From: Selenomonas sp. GACV-9
Lineage (GTDB): Bacteria > Bacillota > Negativicutes > Selenomonadales > Selenomonadaceae
NCBI GenBank assembly: GCA_900116485.1
Contig: FPAX01000019.1
Location: forward strand, 1-41,381
Direction: 5' to 3'
Length of the DNA: 41,381 bases
Shown here in pieces: positions 32,201-40,944 of this stretch. A program made the position numbers and the translations under genes. A model generated the notes under the pieces. That model had not been told where the DNA came from. It saw only the letters and a list, made by a program, of their open reading frames with translations, and searched no databases. Position 1 is the first letter of the stretch. Every line of letters begins with the position of its first letter.

Positions 32201-33481
32201 ATGCGGAAATTATTCGGTGGTGCGCTGCAGAAACGCAAAGTCTGGCAGCGGGAACTGATAGCAGGCGTCACGGCTTTCTTTGCCATTTCGTACATCATCA
32301 TCGTCAATCCGCTGATCCTGGCGGATGCGGGCATACCCGCTGAGCTGTCGGTATTTGCGACGATCTTTTCGTCGGTCATCGGCTGCCTGATCATGGCGTT
32401 CGTGGCCGATGCACCAATCGTGCTGACGCCAGGCATGGGAATCAATGCGTTTTTTACCTATACGGTCTGTGTGACCATGGGGCTGCACTGGCATGAGGCG
32501 ATAGCGATATCGCTGGTGTCGGGGCTGATATTCGCACTGGTGGCTTGCACGAAATGGTGTCTGCGTCTGAGCCAGGCGGTGCCGGCATCGCTGAAGGCAG
32601 CGATTACGGCGGGCATCGGGCTCTATCTCGTGGAGATTGGGCTGGTGAAGGCGCAGCTCATCCAGCGGGGCACGAGCTCCATCATCGAGCTCGGCAGCTT
32701 GACGAATCCTGTGACGCTTCTGGCCATCTTTGGGCTGCTCCTGAGTCTGGCGCTCTACCTGCGCGGTGTTATGGGCAGTTTCTTCATCGCGATAATCGCG
32801 ACGAGCGTCGTCGGCTACCTTTTTGGCATCCATGATGCGGTGCCGCTGGACCTCAATCTTTCGCATCTTGCGCGCTATCCGGAGCTTTTATTGCAGGCGG
32901 ATTTCTCGCAGGTGCTCAGCATACCGTTCTTGCTTTCGGTATTCTCGATGTCCATGATCATGATTTTCGAGACCATGGGCCTGCTGGAGGGGATACTCCC
33001 TGACCAGCGCAAGTTCAAGAAAACCTTCGAGGGCTCGGCCTTTACGACGATGCTTTCGAGTTTACTCGGGACGAGCCCGACGGTGGCGGCAGCGGAAAGC
33101 GCAGCCGGCATCGCAAGCGGCGGCCGTACGGGCCTTATGGCGCTTACAGCCGCAGTGCTTTTTTCCTTGTCCCTGTTTTTTATCCCCCTTTTATCGTTTG
33201 TGCCTCAGGCTGCCATCGCACCGGTCATTATCATAACGGGTGCGATGATGATGCAGCAGTTACAGAATGTGGATTTCGATGACTTCTCGGAATGGTTTCC
33301 AGCCTTCCTCGTCATCGTGCTGATTCCTTGGTCGAACAGCATCTCCACGGGCCTGGCTTTTGGCTTTGCCGCTTATCCTTTGTTAAAGGTGATGAATGGC
33401 CGTGCCCGTGAGGTTCATGTGCTGGGGTACATGCTGGGCTTTCTTTTCCTCTTGAACCTTGTTTTCCAGGCAGGGTTCTAA
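32201..33481 (+). CDS. NCS2-family purine permease (AzgA/PbuG-like)
   Basis: A 426-residue polytopic permease. The AzgA-branch signatures are visible: ELIAGVTAFFAISYIIIVNP in TM1, VLTPGMGINAFFTYTV in TM3, the TM8 segment FSMSMIMIFETMGLLEG, and GTSPTVAAAESAAGIASGGRTGL in TM10, which forms part of the substrate site. Likely imports hypoxanthine, guanine or adenine with protons. AAGGAGG is about 11 bases before ATG 32201; an ATG at 32165 has no ribosome site and lies in a CATGAG-CGAA-CTCATG hairpin (32164-32179). No purine riboswitch seen upstream. Confidence 0.88.
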   Translation: MRKLFGGALQKRKVWQRELIAGVTAFFAISYIIIVNPLILADAGIPAELSVFATIFSSVIGCLIMAFVADAPIVLTPGMGINAFFTYTVCVTMGLHWHEAIAISLVSGLIFALVACTKWCLRLSQAVPASLKAAITAGIGLYLVEIGLVKAQLIQRGTSSIIELGSLTNPVTLLAIFGLLLSLALYLRGVMGSFFIAIIATSVVGYLFGIHDAVPLDLNLSHLARYPELLLQADFSQVLSIPFLLSVFSMSMIMIFETMGLLEGILPDQRKFKKTFEGSAFTTMLSSLLGTSPTVAAAESAAGIASGGRTGLMALTAAVLFSLSLFFIPLLSFVPQAAIAPVIIITGAMMMQQLQNVDFDDFSEWFPAFLVIVLIPWSNSISTGLAFGFAAYPLLKVMNGRAREVHVLGYMLGFLFLLNLVFQAGF

Positions 33482-33508
33482 AGAATTCACATAAAGCTTT
33501 TGACTGAA

Positions 33509-33549
33509 GGCTTCTGCCGATTTCCCTACAAAATCGGCGGAAGTCTTTT
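33509..33549 (+). terminator. Permease gene terminator
   Basis: GGCTTCTGCCGATTT (33509-33523) pairs with AAATCGGCGGAAGTC (33531-33545) through two G.U pairs, then TTTT. Confidence 0.85.
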
Positions 33550-33620
33550 GTCGTATCCGAAAGTGTAGTATAATGATGATAGCTATACACTTAGAGTTTA
33601 TGAGCAAAGAAGGCGATATT

Positions 33621-35324
33621 GTGGATGCAAAACCTGTGATGCTGATTGTCGATGATGTAGAGATAAACCGGGTCGTGCTGTCTCAGTTTTTCCAGGATGA
33701 ATATGCAATCGTGGAGGCCGCTGACGGGCAGGAGGCTATGGATGCCTTGGCTGCGCAGACGGTAAGTATTGTTCTCCTTGACCTGGTCATGCCGGTCATG
33801 GATGGCTTTGCGGTGCTTGCGGCCATGAAACGCAACGATCAGTATGCGCAGATTCCCGTTATTGTCATGACGGCGCACAATGATGGCTCCAGCGAAGAAC
33901 GCGCTTTGGAGCTCGGGGCAGCCGACTTCATCGTCAAGCCTTACAACCCGACGGTCGTACGCTGCCGGGTCAAGAACGTCATGGCGCGGCAGGAGAATGA
34001 GTGGCGCAAGGTCGCCCAGGTGGCCCAGGATCGGCAGCTGGCTGAGATGCATCGTCATATCGAGAAGGATGCCTTGACGGGAATCGACAACCGTGAGGCT
34101 TTCTACCGCCGGACAGCAGCGCTGCTGCAGAAGAATCAGGATGCTGCGTATTCTATCCTGTACTTCGATATCAGCTGTTTCAAGGTCATCAACGATATTT
34201 TCCATCTTGATACGGGCAATCTGGTACTCAAGACTGCGGCCATCTATTTCCAGGTGCTGGCTGGCGAGGCGGGTACTTGCGGCCGCATCGAGTCGGATCA
34301 TTTTGCCCTGTGCCTGCCGTCCGCTAAGGTCGACATGGACAATATCATGGCCGGGCTCGACAGCACGGTCAAGTCATTGGGACTCAGCCACAGTATCGTC
34401 TTCTATGCTGGTGTTTACCCAGTCGACAATGCATTCCTGCCGGTAGATCAGATGTGTGACCGCGCGAATATGGCCCTTACCAGCATCAAGGGCAGCTACC
34501 TGCAGCGGCATGCTTACTATGACAAGAGCATGCGTGATCGCATGTTTGAGGAGCAGATGATTGTCCGCGATATGGAGTTTGCGCTGATGGCGCGGCAGTT
34601 CTGTGTTTATCTGCAGCCTGTCCACAGCCTCAAGGAAAACCGCATCGTGTCGGCAGAGGCACTGGTGCGCTGGCAGCATCCGACCCAGGGCATGATTCCG
34701 CCAGACCGTTTTATCTCTATCTTTGAGCGCAATGGTTTCATCTCCCGGCTTGATCGCTTTGTCTGGACGGAGGTCTGCCGCATCATCAAGGAACAGAAGG
34801 CGCGCGATGGCAAGGCCTTGCCGATATCGGTCAACGTATCGCGGCTGCACTTCTATGATGCTGGCTTACTGGATTTCCAGCTCCGGCTCGTCAAGACCTA
34901 TGATCTGGAGCCTTGGATGTTCAGGCTCGAGGTCGATGAGAGTGCCTATACGGACAATCCGTACCAGATGGCTCAGTGTGTCCGCGCCTTGCGTGAACAC
35001 GGTTTCTGCGTACTGCTCGACGATTTTGGCAGCGGGTATTCCTCGCTGAACATGCTCAAGGATCTGCCTGTTGATGGCATCAAGATCGACCGGTCATTTG
35101 TCCGAGAAGTCGGCCAGTCAGAACGGGCCGGTACGATCATGGAAGCCATTGTCACGATGGCCAAGAAGCTTGCGATGGGCATTGTGGTCGAGGGTGTCGA
35201 GACGAAGGAACAGGTCGATTATCTCGCGGGCATCGGCTGCGAGAATATGCAGGGGTATTATTATTCCCGTCCTGTGCCAGAGGCGGAGTTTGCCGCTTTG
35301 CTACGCAATGAGGCGGATGCGTAA
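33621..35324 (+). CDS. Response regulator with degenerate GGDEF and EAL domains
   Basis: A 567-residue signalling protein likely degrading c-di-GMP. The REC domain (residues 5-125) has the acidic pair DD at 11-12, phospho-acceptor D54 and Lys in FIVKPYN. The GGDEF domain follows (ALTGIDNREAF), but its active loop reads RIESDHFAL instead of GGDEF, so cyclase activity is not expected. The EAL domain keeps AEALVRW, the Asn in ISVNVSR, DDFGSGYSS, GIKIDRSF, VVEGVET and the final QGYYYSRP, so phosphodiesterase activity is plausible. GTG 33621 has AAGAAGG upstream; the ATG at 33573 coincides with a TATAAT box (33569-33574), and ATG 33600 is a second choice. No histidine kinase is adjacent. Confidence 0.88.
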   Translation: MDAKPVMLIVDDVEINRVVLSQFFQDEYAIVEAADGQEAMDALAAQTVSIVLLDLVMPVMDGFAVLAAMKRNDQYAQIPVIVMTAHNDGSSEERALELGAADFIVKPYNPTVVRCRVKNVMARQENEWRKVAQVAQDRQLAEMHRHIEKDALTGIDNREAFYRRTAALLQKNQDAAYSILYFDISCFKVINDIFHLDTGNLVLKTAAIYFQVLAGEAGTCGRIESDHFALCLPSAKVDMDNIMAGLDSTVKSLGLSHSIVFYAGVYPVDNAFLPVDQMCDRANMALTSIKGSYLQRHAYYDKSMRDRMFEEQMIVRDMEFALMARQFCVYLQPVHSLKENRIVSAEALVRWQHPTQGMIPPDRFISIFERNGFISRLDRFVWTEVCRIIKEQKARDGKALPISVNVSRLHFYDAGLLDFQLRLVKTYDLEPWMFRLEVDESAYTDNPYQMAQCVRALREHGFCVLLDDFGSGYSSLNMLKDLPVDGIKIDRSFVREVGQSERAGTIMEAIVTMAKKLAMGIVVEGVETKEQVDYLAGIGCENMQGYYYSRPVPEAEFAALLRNEADA

Positions 35325-35336
35325 AGGAGTTTTTCT

Positions 35337-35990
35337 TTGCAGAATAAAGCAGGAGCATTTATCTTTGATATGGATGGCGTTATCATCGATAGCGAGCCCA
35401 TCCATTCGCGGGTCAAGATGGATACGTTCCATCACTTTGGCCTGGAATTCAATGAGGCAGATCTCATCCACTATATGGGGCGCACCAGCGGTGTCATCTT
35501 TGGCGAGGTGATTGCCAAGGCTGGCCGCACGGATATCACGCCGGAGCAGCTGACGGATTACAAGCATCACCATTACCTTGAGGTGCTCCGAAGTGGCACG
35601 ATCGAGCCCGTCAAGGGCACGGTGGAGCTTATCCGCGGCCTTCATGAAGCGGGTATTCCACTGGCACTGGCGACTTCATCGTGGCAGGTGGTCATGGAGA
35701 CGGTGCTTGACCAGTTCGGCATCAGGCAGTATTTCCAGTCGGTGCTCTCTGGCGGCGAGCTTCCGAAGAGCAAGCCGGATCCAGCCATCTACCGCATCTC
35801 GGCCGAGCGTCTCGGCGTGGAGCCTGGGCGCTGCTATGTGCTGGAGGATACGGAAAACGGCATCCAGGCAGCCAAGGCCGCTGGTATGTACTGCATTGCC
35901 TTCCGCAATCCGCATTCGGGGGCACAGGACTTGTCCCTGGCTGATCGGATTGTCGATGACATCAGCGAAATCAATATCAATGAATTATAA
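35337..35990 (+). CDS. HAD-superfamily beta-phosphoglucomutase-like phosphatase
   Basis: A 217-residue HAD-I enzyme with a small helical cap. Motif I FDMDGVIIDSE holds the nucleophile and acid/base Asp, motif II is ATSS, motif III KSKPDPAIY and motif IV LEDTENGIQAAKAAG. The DGVIIDSE pattern is typical of beta-phosphoglucomutases and related sugar-phosphate phosphatases. The start is TTG 35337 with AAAGGAG about 8 bases upstream. It is 12 bases after the c-di-GMP gene and probably co-transcribed, with no evident functional link. Confidence 0.85.
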   Translation: MQNKAGAFIFDMDGVIIDSEPIHSRVKMDTFHHFGLEFNEADLIHYMGRTSGVIFGEVIAKAGRTDITPEQLTDYKHHHYLEVLRSGTIEPVKGTVELIRGLHEAGIPLALATSSWQVVMETVLDQFGIRQYFQSVLSGGELPKSKPDPAIYRISAERLGVEPGRCYVLEDTENGIQAAKAAGMYCIAFRNPHSGAQDLSLADRIVDDISEININEL

Positions 35991-35991
35991 G

Positions 35992-36019
35992 AAAAGGCCT
36001 TCCGCGCGGAAGGCCTTTT
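35992..36019. terminator. Perfect palindromic terminator
   Basis: A 28-base perfect palindrome, AAAAGGCCTTCCGC followed by its inverse, with T runs on both strands. Confidence 0.9.
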
Positions 36020-36070
36020 GTAGTGCATGTATTTTATGAAGATAAGCGAGAATGATTGCTGGGATGATGA

Positions 36071-36343
36071 TCAGATGATGGTGAAGCTCTCAATCGAGCC
36101 GTACTGGATGTAAGCCGAGGCGTCAGTCGGTTCGCCTGCGAGGATGGCCTGCTCGACAGCCGCCATATCGGCTTCAGCGATATGGACACGGCCGGCAGCC
36201 TGCTCGGACTCTACCTTGCTCAGCAGGGCCTTGCGGGCGCCTTTGAGATCACGGTAGATTTCCTGATTGTAGAAGACATTCATCGATGCCTGGCTTTTTT
36301 CTTCATCGCAGTTGAAGAAGATAAAGGCTTTTTTCTCTTTCAT
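36071..36343 (-). CDS. Small hypothetical protein
   Basis: A 90-residue soluble protein not recognised. It starts MKEKKAFIFFNCDEEKSQ and is rich in Ala/Glu helices (DLKGARKALLSKVESEQAAG, ADMAAVEQAILAG), ending in a short beta stretch (AYIQYGSIESFTII). There are no membrane segments and only one Cys. AAGGGGG precedes ATG 36343, and a minus-strand TATAAT (36416-36411) lies 68 bases upstream, so it is a real, separately expressed gene. Confidence 0.7.
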   Translation of the reverse strand: MKEKKAFIFFNCDEEKSQASMNVFYNQEIYRDLKGARKALLSKVESEQAAGRVHIAEADMAAVEQAILAGEPTDASAYIQYGSIESFTII

Positions 36344-36447
36344 AAAATAATCCCCCTTGATACTTCCAAATACTCACTTAAAGTTTTCGGATATGTAGCT
36401 ATTATAGCACAAATTTTAGCGGTTGATAAATGCGGCAGGCAAATTGG

Positions 36448-36476
36448 TTGACAAACAATAATGAATAGAGTAAAGT
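36448..36476 (+). promoter_or_regulatory. galM promoter
   Basis: TTGACA (36448-36453), 17 bases, TAAAGT (36471-36476). This is the only obvious promoter before the galM-alcohol dehydrogenase-sucCD series. Confidence 0.65.
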
Positions 36477-36541
36477 GAGAGATGTATAGAATTGTTTGAA
36501 ATCATCATCAATTCAAAATAGGAGTCCTGGAGGGATATGTC

Positions 36542-37669
36542 ATGGCTATGATCAAGAAAGAAGCATTCGGCAAACTCAGTGATGGACGGGCAGTGGAACT
36601 CTATACACTGCGCAATACGAAGGGCACCGAGGCTAAGATAACGACTTATGGCGCACGGCTGGTGAGTTGGCGTGTGATGGGGCCGCAGGCGAAGTTCGTT
36701 GACGTCGTGCTCGGATACGCCGATGCGGCGGCTTATGAGCAGGATGATACGAGCATGGGCGGCATCGTTGGCCGTCATGCCAATCGCATTGCGGATGGCA
36801 AAGTCGTCATCAATGGCAAGGAGTACCAGCTTGATCGCAATACGGGATCCCAGATGCAGAATCATATCCATGGCGGTTTCAAGGGCTTTCACGATCAGCT
36901 TTGGACGGCAGAGGAAGTCTATGAGGGTGTCAGATTTACCTACCAGGCAAAAGATGGCGAGGGCGGCTATCCGGGAAATATGACTGTAAACGTTCTCTAC
37001 TCGCTGTCGAATGATAATGAGCTTTCCATCAGCTATGAAGCAACTTGTGATCAGGACACGATCTGCAACCTGACCAATCACACATATTTCAATCTGGATG
37101 GCTTTGAGGCTGGGCCGGTGCTCGACCAGAAAATCCAGATCTTTGCTGATGAATATACCTGGGCAGACGCGGAGTCGCTGCCCGATGGGCGCATCCTGCC
37201 GGTCGAGGGCACGCCCATGGATCTGCGGGAGCCAGTGCGCATCGGCGAGCATATCGACGATGATTTTGATGAACTGCAGATGGGCAAGGGCTATGACCAT
37301 AACTGGGTATTGCGCGATGAGCCGGCCATGGTTGAGATGAAGCCTGGCATGTTCGGCTATGACCCGCATTGCCCAATCGACTATCTGAAGGGCGGCCTCA
37401 AGAAAGCAGCCTATGCCGAGTCAGACAAGACGGGCCTTACGCTGACCTGCTATACGACGCAGCCCGGTGTCCAGTTCTACACGGGCAATTTCCTCTGTGG
37501 TGGCATCAAGGGCAAGAAGGATGTCGAGTTCCAGCATCGCACAGGATTCTGCCTGGAGACCCAGTATTATCCGAATGCCCTGGCCAATCCTGAGTTCCCG
37601 CAGCCAATCCTCAAGAAGGGGGAGTCCTGGAAGGCGCAGACGGTCTATGTCCTGTGGCCGAAAGACTAA
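36542..37669 (+). CDS. galM: Aldose 1-epimerase (galactose mutarotase)
   Basis: A 375-residue enzyme interconverting alpha and beta anomers of aldoses. GGIVGRHANRIADGK, the His in HIHGGFKGFHDQLW, the second His region NLTNHTYFNLDG, the Asp in KGYDHNWVL and the catalytic Glu in GFCLETQYYPNA are all visible. GGAGG lies 8 bases before ATG 36542. No other galactose genes are present. It is followed within 12 bases by the alcohol dehydrogenase gene, giving a mixed carbon-metabolism operon. Confidence 0.93.
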   Translation: MAMIKKEAFGKLSDGRAVELYTLRNTKGTEAKITTYGARLVSWRVMGPQAKFVDVVLGYADAAAYEQDDTSMGGIVGRHANRIADGKVVINGKEYQLDRNTGSQMQNHIHGGFKGFHDQLWTAEEVYEGVRFTYQAKDGEGGYPGNMTVNVLYSLSNDNELSISYEATCDQDTICNLTNHTYFNLDGFEAGPVLDQKIQIFADEYTWADAESLPDGRILPVEGTPMDLREPVRIGEHIDDDFDELQMGKGYDHNWVLRDEPAMVEMKPGMFGYDPHCPIDYLKGGLKKAAYAESDKTGLTLTCYTTQPGVQFYTGNFLCGGIKGKKDVEFQHRTGFCLETQYYPNALANPEFPQPILKKGESWKAQTVYVLWPKD

Positions 37670-37681
37670 GGGGGAATCGCG

Positions 37682-38761
37682 ATGCAAGGCAGATATACCA
37701 TGACCTTTCCCGATTACACGATCGGGGTCGAGGCCTATGAGAAAATTCGCGAGGTCTGTCCGCGCTATGGCAAGAGTGTAGTCGTCATCGGCGGCCGCCG
37801 GGGGATAGAGGCGGCCAAGGCGAAGATGACCGCGGCTGTCGAGGGCGTCGGGCTCGAGTTTACAGGATTCCTGCTCGCAGGGCAGGAGACGTCCTATGAG
37901 AATGTCGAGAAGATCCTGCGCGATGAGGCAGTGACCGAGGCTGATATGATATTTGCTGTCGGTGGCGGCAAGGCTATCGATACGGCCAAGCAGGTGGCCC
38001 ATCTGCAGCATAAGCCCTTCTTCTCGTTCCCGACGGTGGCGGGCAGCTGCGCAGCGGCAGCCAGCATTGCGACAATCTACAATGGCGATGGCACGTTCCG
38101 CGAGTTCGCCTATTCCAATGAGCCGCCGGTTCATGTATTCCTCTGCACGCGCATGCTGGCACAGGCGCCAGTGGAGTTCCTGCTGCGCGGCATCAGCGAT
38201 ACGATGGCGAAGTTCTATGAGGCGCAGATCGCCTCGCGTGGCAAGAAACTCTGCCATCGCGACGGTTTGGGGATAGCGCTTTCCAAGATGTGCCTGGAAC
38301 CGCTATATGCTTATGGTGAGCAGGCCGTGGCTGACAATAAGGCGCAAAAGGCGACGAAGGCCTTTGAGGAAGTCGTGCTGGCCATCGTCATGACCAGCGG
38401 CTTGGTCTCGAATTTTGCAGCGCCGGAATACAATGGACATATCGCACATGCTCTGTTCACGGAGCTGACGAATATCTCAGCGGGGGAGGACGGCTGCCAG
38501 AAGCACAGCGGACTCGCGGCCTATGGGATCCTGTTGCTGCTCCTATGTGATGGCCAGCAGCAGGAGTTTGAGCGGTTCTATGCGTTCTGCCAGAAGATCG
38601 GTTTACCGACAAGCCGTCGGGATATCTGTGCCAGCGAGGAGGATATCCATCGCGTATTCCAGGCCACTGAGAAGAAACAGGACGTCAAGATTATGCCCTA
38701 TAAGGTTACCCAGGCGATGCTGCATCAGGCGGCAGACCAGTTGGAACAGTATAAAGGTTGA
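37682..38761 (+). CDS. Iron-containing alcohol dehydrogenase, GldA/HcxA-like
   Basis: A 359-residue NAD(P)-dependent dehydrogenase of the glycerol dehydrogenase group. The nucleotide-binding AVGGGKAIDTAKQ (about residue 93) is intact. Metal ligands can be assigned to Asp in LRGISDTMAKFYEA, His in NGHIAHALFTEL and His in QKHSGLAAYG; GldA has HGE at the last place, so substrate handling may differ. A sub-branch includes 2-hydroxycarboxylate dehydrogenases (E. coli HcxA). ATG 37682 lies just after GGGGGA. The neighbours are galM and sucCD. Confidence 0.82.
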   Translation: MQGRYTMTFPDYTIGVEAYEKIREVCPRYGKSVVVIGGRRGIEAAKAKMTAAVEGVGLEFTGFLLAGQETSYENVEKILRDEAVTEADMIFAVGGGKAIDTAKQVAHLQHKPFFSFPTVAGSCAAAASIATIYNGDGTFREFAYSNEPPVHVFLCTRMLAQAPVEFLLRGISDTMAKFYEAQIASRGKKLCHRDGLGIALSKMCLEPLYAYGEQAVADNKAQKATKAFEEVVLAIVMTSGLVSNFAAPEYNGHIAHALFTELTNISAGEDGCQKHSGLAAYGILLLLLCDGQQQEFERFYAFCQKIGLPTSRRDICASEEDIHRVFQATEKKQDVKIMPYKVTQAMLHQAADQLEQYKG

Positions 38762-38785
38762 TGACAATACAGGGGAGGCATGACT

Positions 38786-39976
38786 ATGAATATCCATGAG
38801 TATCAAAGCAAGGCAATCCTGAAAGCCTATGGTGTGAATGTGCCGAATGGTTTGCCTGCATTCAGTGTCGAGGAGGCCGTGGAGAATGCCAAGAAGCTCG
38901 GCTCCGAGGTGGTCGTTGTCAAGGCCCAGATCCACGCGGGCGGCCGCGGCAAGGCCGGCGGCGTAAAGCTCGCGAAGAACCTCAGCGAGGTCGAGCAGTA
39001 TGCCGGTGAGATCCTCGGTAAGACGCTGGTGACCAAGCAGACCGGCCCTGAGGGCAAGACAGTAAACCGCCTGCTGATCGAGGAGGGCTCGAAGATCAAG
39101 AAGGAATACTATCTTTCCTTTGTCATTGACCGCCAGACTGCACGCGTCGTCATGATGGGCTCTGAAGAGGGCGGCATGGAAATCGAGAAAGTCGCGGCCG
39201 AGATGCCCGAGAAGATCTTCAAGGAGTACATCGATCCGGCTGTGGGCCTGGCACCATTCCAGGCGACGCGCATGGCCTATGATCTGCATTTCCCGCAGCC
39301 GGCCATCCGCAAGGTCACAAAGCTCATGGGGGGTCTCTACAATGCTTTCGTCGGCAAGGACTGCAGCCTGGCCGAAATCAATCCGTTGGTGGTCACCCAG
39401 GACGACGATGTCATCGCGCTGGATGCTAAGCTGAACTTTGACGATAGTGCCTTGTTCCGCCATCCCGATATCGAGGAGCTGCGGGATGAGACCGAGGAAG
39501 ATCCGAAGGAGCGCCGAGCTGCAGCGGCTGCGCTCAACTACGTCAACCTGGGCGGTGATGTGGCCTGCATGGTCAATGGTGCCGGCCTGGCGATGGCCAC
39601 CGTCGATATCATCAAGTACTATGGTGGCGAGCCGGCCAATTTCCTCGATGTTGGCGGCGACAGCACGCCCGAGAAGATTGCTGAGGCCTTCAAGATCATG
39701 CTCGATGGCGGTCAGGCCAAGGGAATCTTCGTCAACATCTTTGGCGGCATCAATAAGTGCGATCTCGTGGCTGAGGGCATTGTCGAGGCGGCCAAGATCA
39801 TCTCGCCGGATGGCAAGAGCCTGCCTGTGCCGGTCGTCGTCCGCTTGGAGGGCACGAACGTGGAGCGTGGCCGTGAAATCCTGCAGGATACGCCAATAGC
39901 GAATGTCATCATGGCACCGACCATGGAGGGTGGCGCTGAGGAAATCGTGAGACTGGTCAAAGAGGCGGAGGCGTGA
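38786..39976 (+). CDS. sucC: Succinyl-CoA ligase beta subunit
   Basis: The ADP/GDP-forming ligase beta subunit, 396 residues, interconverting succinyl-CoA and succinate with nucleotide. The ATP-grasp start [17 protein letters not shown], the [16 protein letters not shown] nucleotide loop, EINPLVV and the CoA-ligase segment [13 protein letters not shown] are intact. ATG 38786 is preferred to ATG 38780, because GGGGAGG is 7 bases from it and only 1 from the other. It overlaps no gene and is 3 bases from sucD. In a Negativicute making succinate/propionate it may run in the succinyl-CoA direction, an inference from the lineage. Confidence 0.95.
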   Translation: MNIHEYQSKAILKAYGVNVPNGLPAFSVEEAVENAKKLGSEVVVVKAQIHAGGRGKAGGVKLAKNLSEVEQYAGEILGKTLVTKQTGPEGKTVNRLLIEEGSKIKKEYYLSFVIDRQTARVVMMGSEEGGMEIEKVAAEMPEKIFKEYIDPAVGLAPFQATRMAYDLHFPQPAIRKVTKLMGGLYNAFVGKDCSLAEINPLVVTQDDDVIALDAKLNFDDSALFRHPDIEELRDETEEDPKERRAAAAALNYVNLGGDVACMVNGAGLAMATVDIIKYYGGEPANFLDVGGDSTPEKIAEAFKIMLDGGQAKGIFVNIFGGINKCDLVAEGIVEAAKIISPDGKSLPVPVVVRLEGTNVERGREILQDTPIANVIMAPTMEGGAEEIVRLVKEAEA

Positions 39977-39979
39977 ATC

Positions 39980-40885
39980 ATGGGTGTTTTAGTAGGTAAA
40001 GATACAAAAGTCATCGTTCAGGGCATCACGGGCAAAGCTGCGACGTTCCATACGCGGCAGATGCTGGACTATGGCACGCAGATCGTCGCTGGCGTTACGC
40101 CGGGCAAGGCCGGCCAGCTCGTAGAGGGCGTGCCGGTATTCAATACGGTCAAGGATGCGGTGGCCGCGACAGGCGCTACGGCATCGGTGGTCTACGTGCC
40201 AGCGCGCTTTGCCGCTGACTCGATCATGGAAGCTGTCGATGCAGAGCTCGACCTCGTCGTCTGCATCACGGAGCATATCCCCGTGCTCGATATGGTCAAG
40301 GTCCGCCGCTATATGGAGGGCAAGAAGACCCGCTTGATCGGGCCGAACTGCCCGGGCATCCTCACGGCTGGCGAGGCCAAGCTCGGCATCATTCCGGGAT
40401 ACATCTACAAGAAAGGCCATGTCGGCGTCATCTCTCGCTCGGGCACGCTGACTTATGAGGCCTCGTTCCAGCTCACAGCCGCTGGCATCGGCCAGACCAC
40501 GGCCATCGGCATCGGTGGTGACCCTGTAAAAGGTACCGACTTCATCGATGCGTTGCAGCTGTTCAAGGATGATCCCGAGACCAAGGCAGTGCTGATGATA
40601 GGTGAGATCGGCGGTACGGCTGAGGAGGATGCAGCCAAGTGGATTGCTGCGAACATGCCGGATAAGCCGGTGGCAGCATTCATCTCGGGCCGCCAGGCGC
40701 CTCCGGGCAAGCGCATGGGCCATGCTGGTGCCATCATCAGCGGCGGCAAGGGGACGGCGGCTGACAAGATCAAGGCCCTCAATGCCGTCGGTATTGAAGT
40801 GGCTGATACCGTTGCCCACATCGGCGAAACGGTGGTGGAAACACTCAAGAAAGCGGGCATTTACGACGAATGCCATACCTGCTGA
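39980..40885 (+). CDS. sucD: Succinyl-CoA ligase alpha subunit
   Basis: A 301-residue CoA-binding subunit. The Rossmann CoA site [35 protein letters not shown], and the phospho-His in [13 protein letters not shown] are present, as is [13 protein letters not shown]. The C-terminus carries a short Cys-rich tail (YDECHTC) beyond the usual end. GGAGG overlaps the end of sucC. A terminator follows at 40899. Confidence 0.96.
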   Translation: MGVLVGKDTKVIVQGITGKAATFHTRQMLDYGTQIVAGVTPGKAGQLVEGVPVFNTVKDAVAATGATASVVYVPARFAADSIMEAVDAELDLVVCITEHIPVLDMVKVRRYMEGKKTRLIGPNCPGILTAGEAKLGIIPGYIYKKGHVGVISRSGTLTYEASFQLTAAGIGQTTAIGIGGDPVKGTDFIDALQLFKDDPETKAVLMIGEIGGTAEEDAAKWIAANMPDKPVAAFISGRQAPPGKRMGHAGAIISGGKGTAADKIKALNAVGIEVADTVAHIGETVVETLKKAGIYDECHTC

Positions 40886-40898
40886 AAAGATAGAGAAG

Positions 40899-40928
40899 GC
40901 CTCGGTGCAATTACGCATCGAGGTTTTT
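40899..40928 (+). terminator. sucCD terminator
   Basis: CCTCGGTGC (40900-40908) pairs with GCATCGAGG (40915-40923) with one G.U, then TTTTT. Confidence 0.88.
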
Positions 40929-40944
40929 CAATTGCAGTTTGTCT

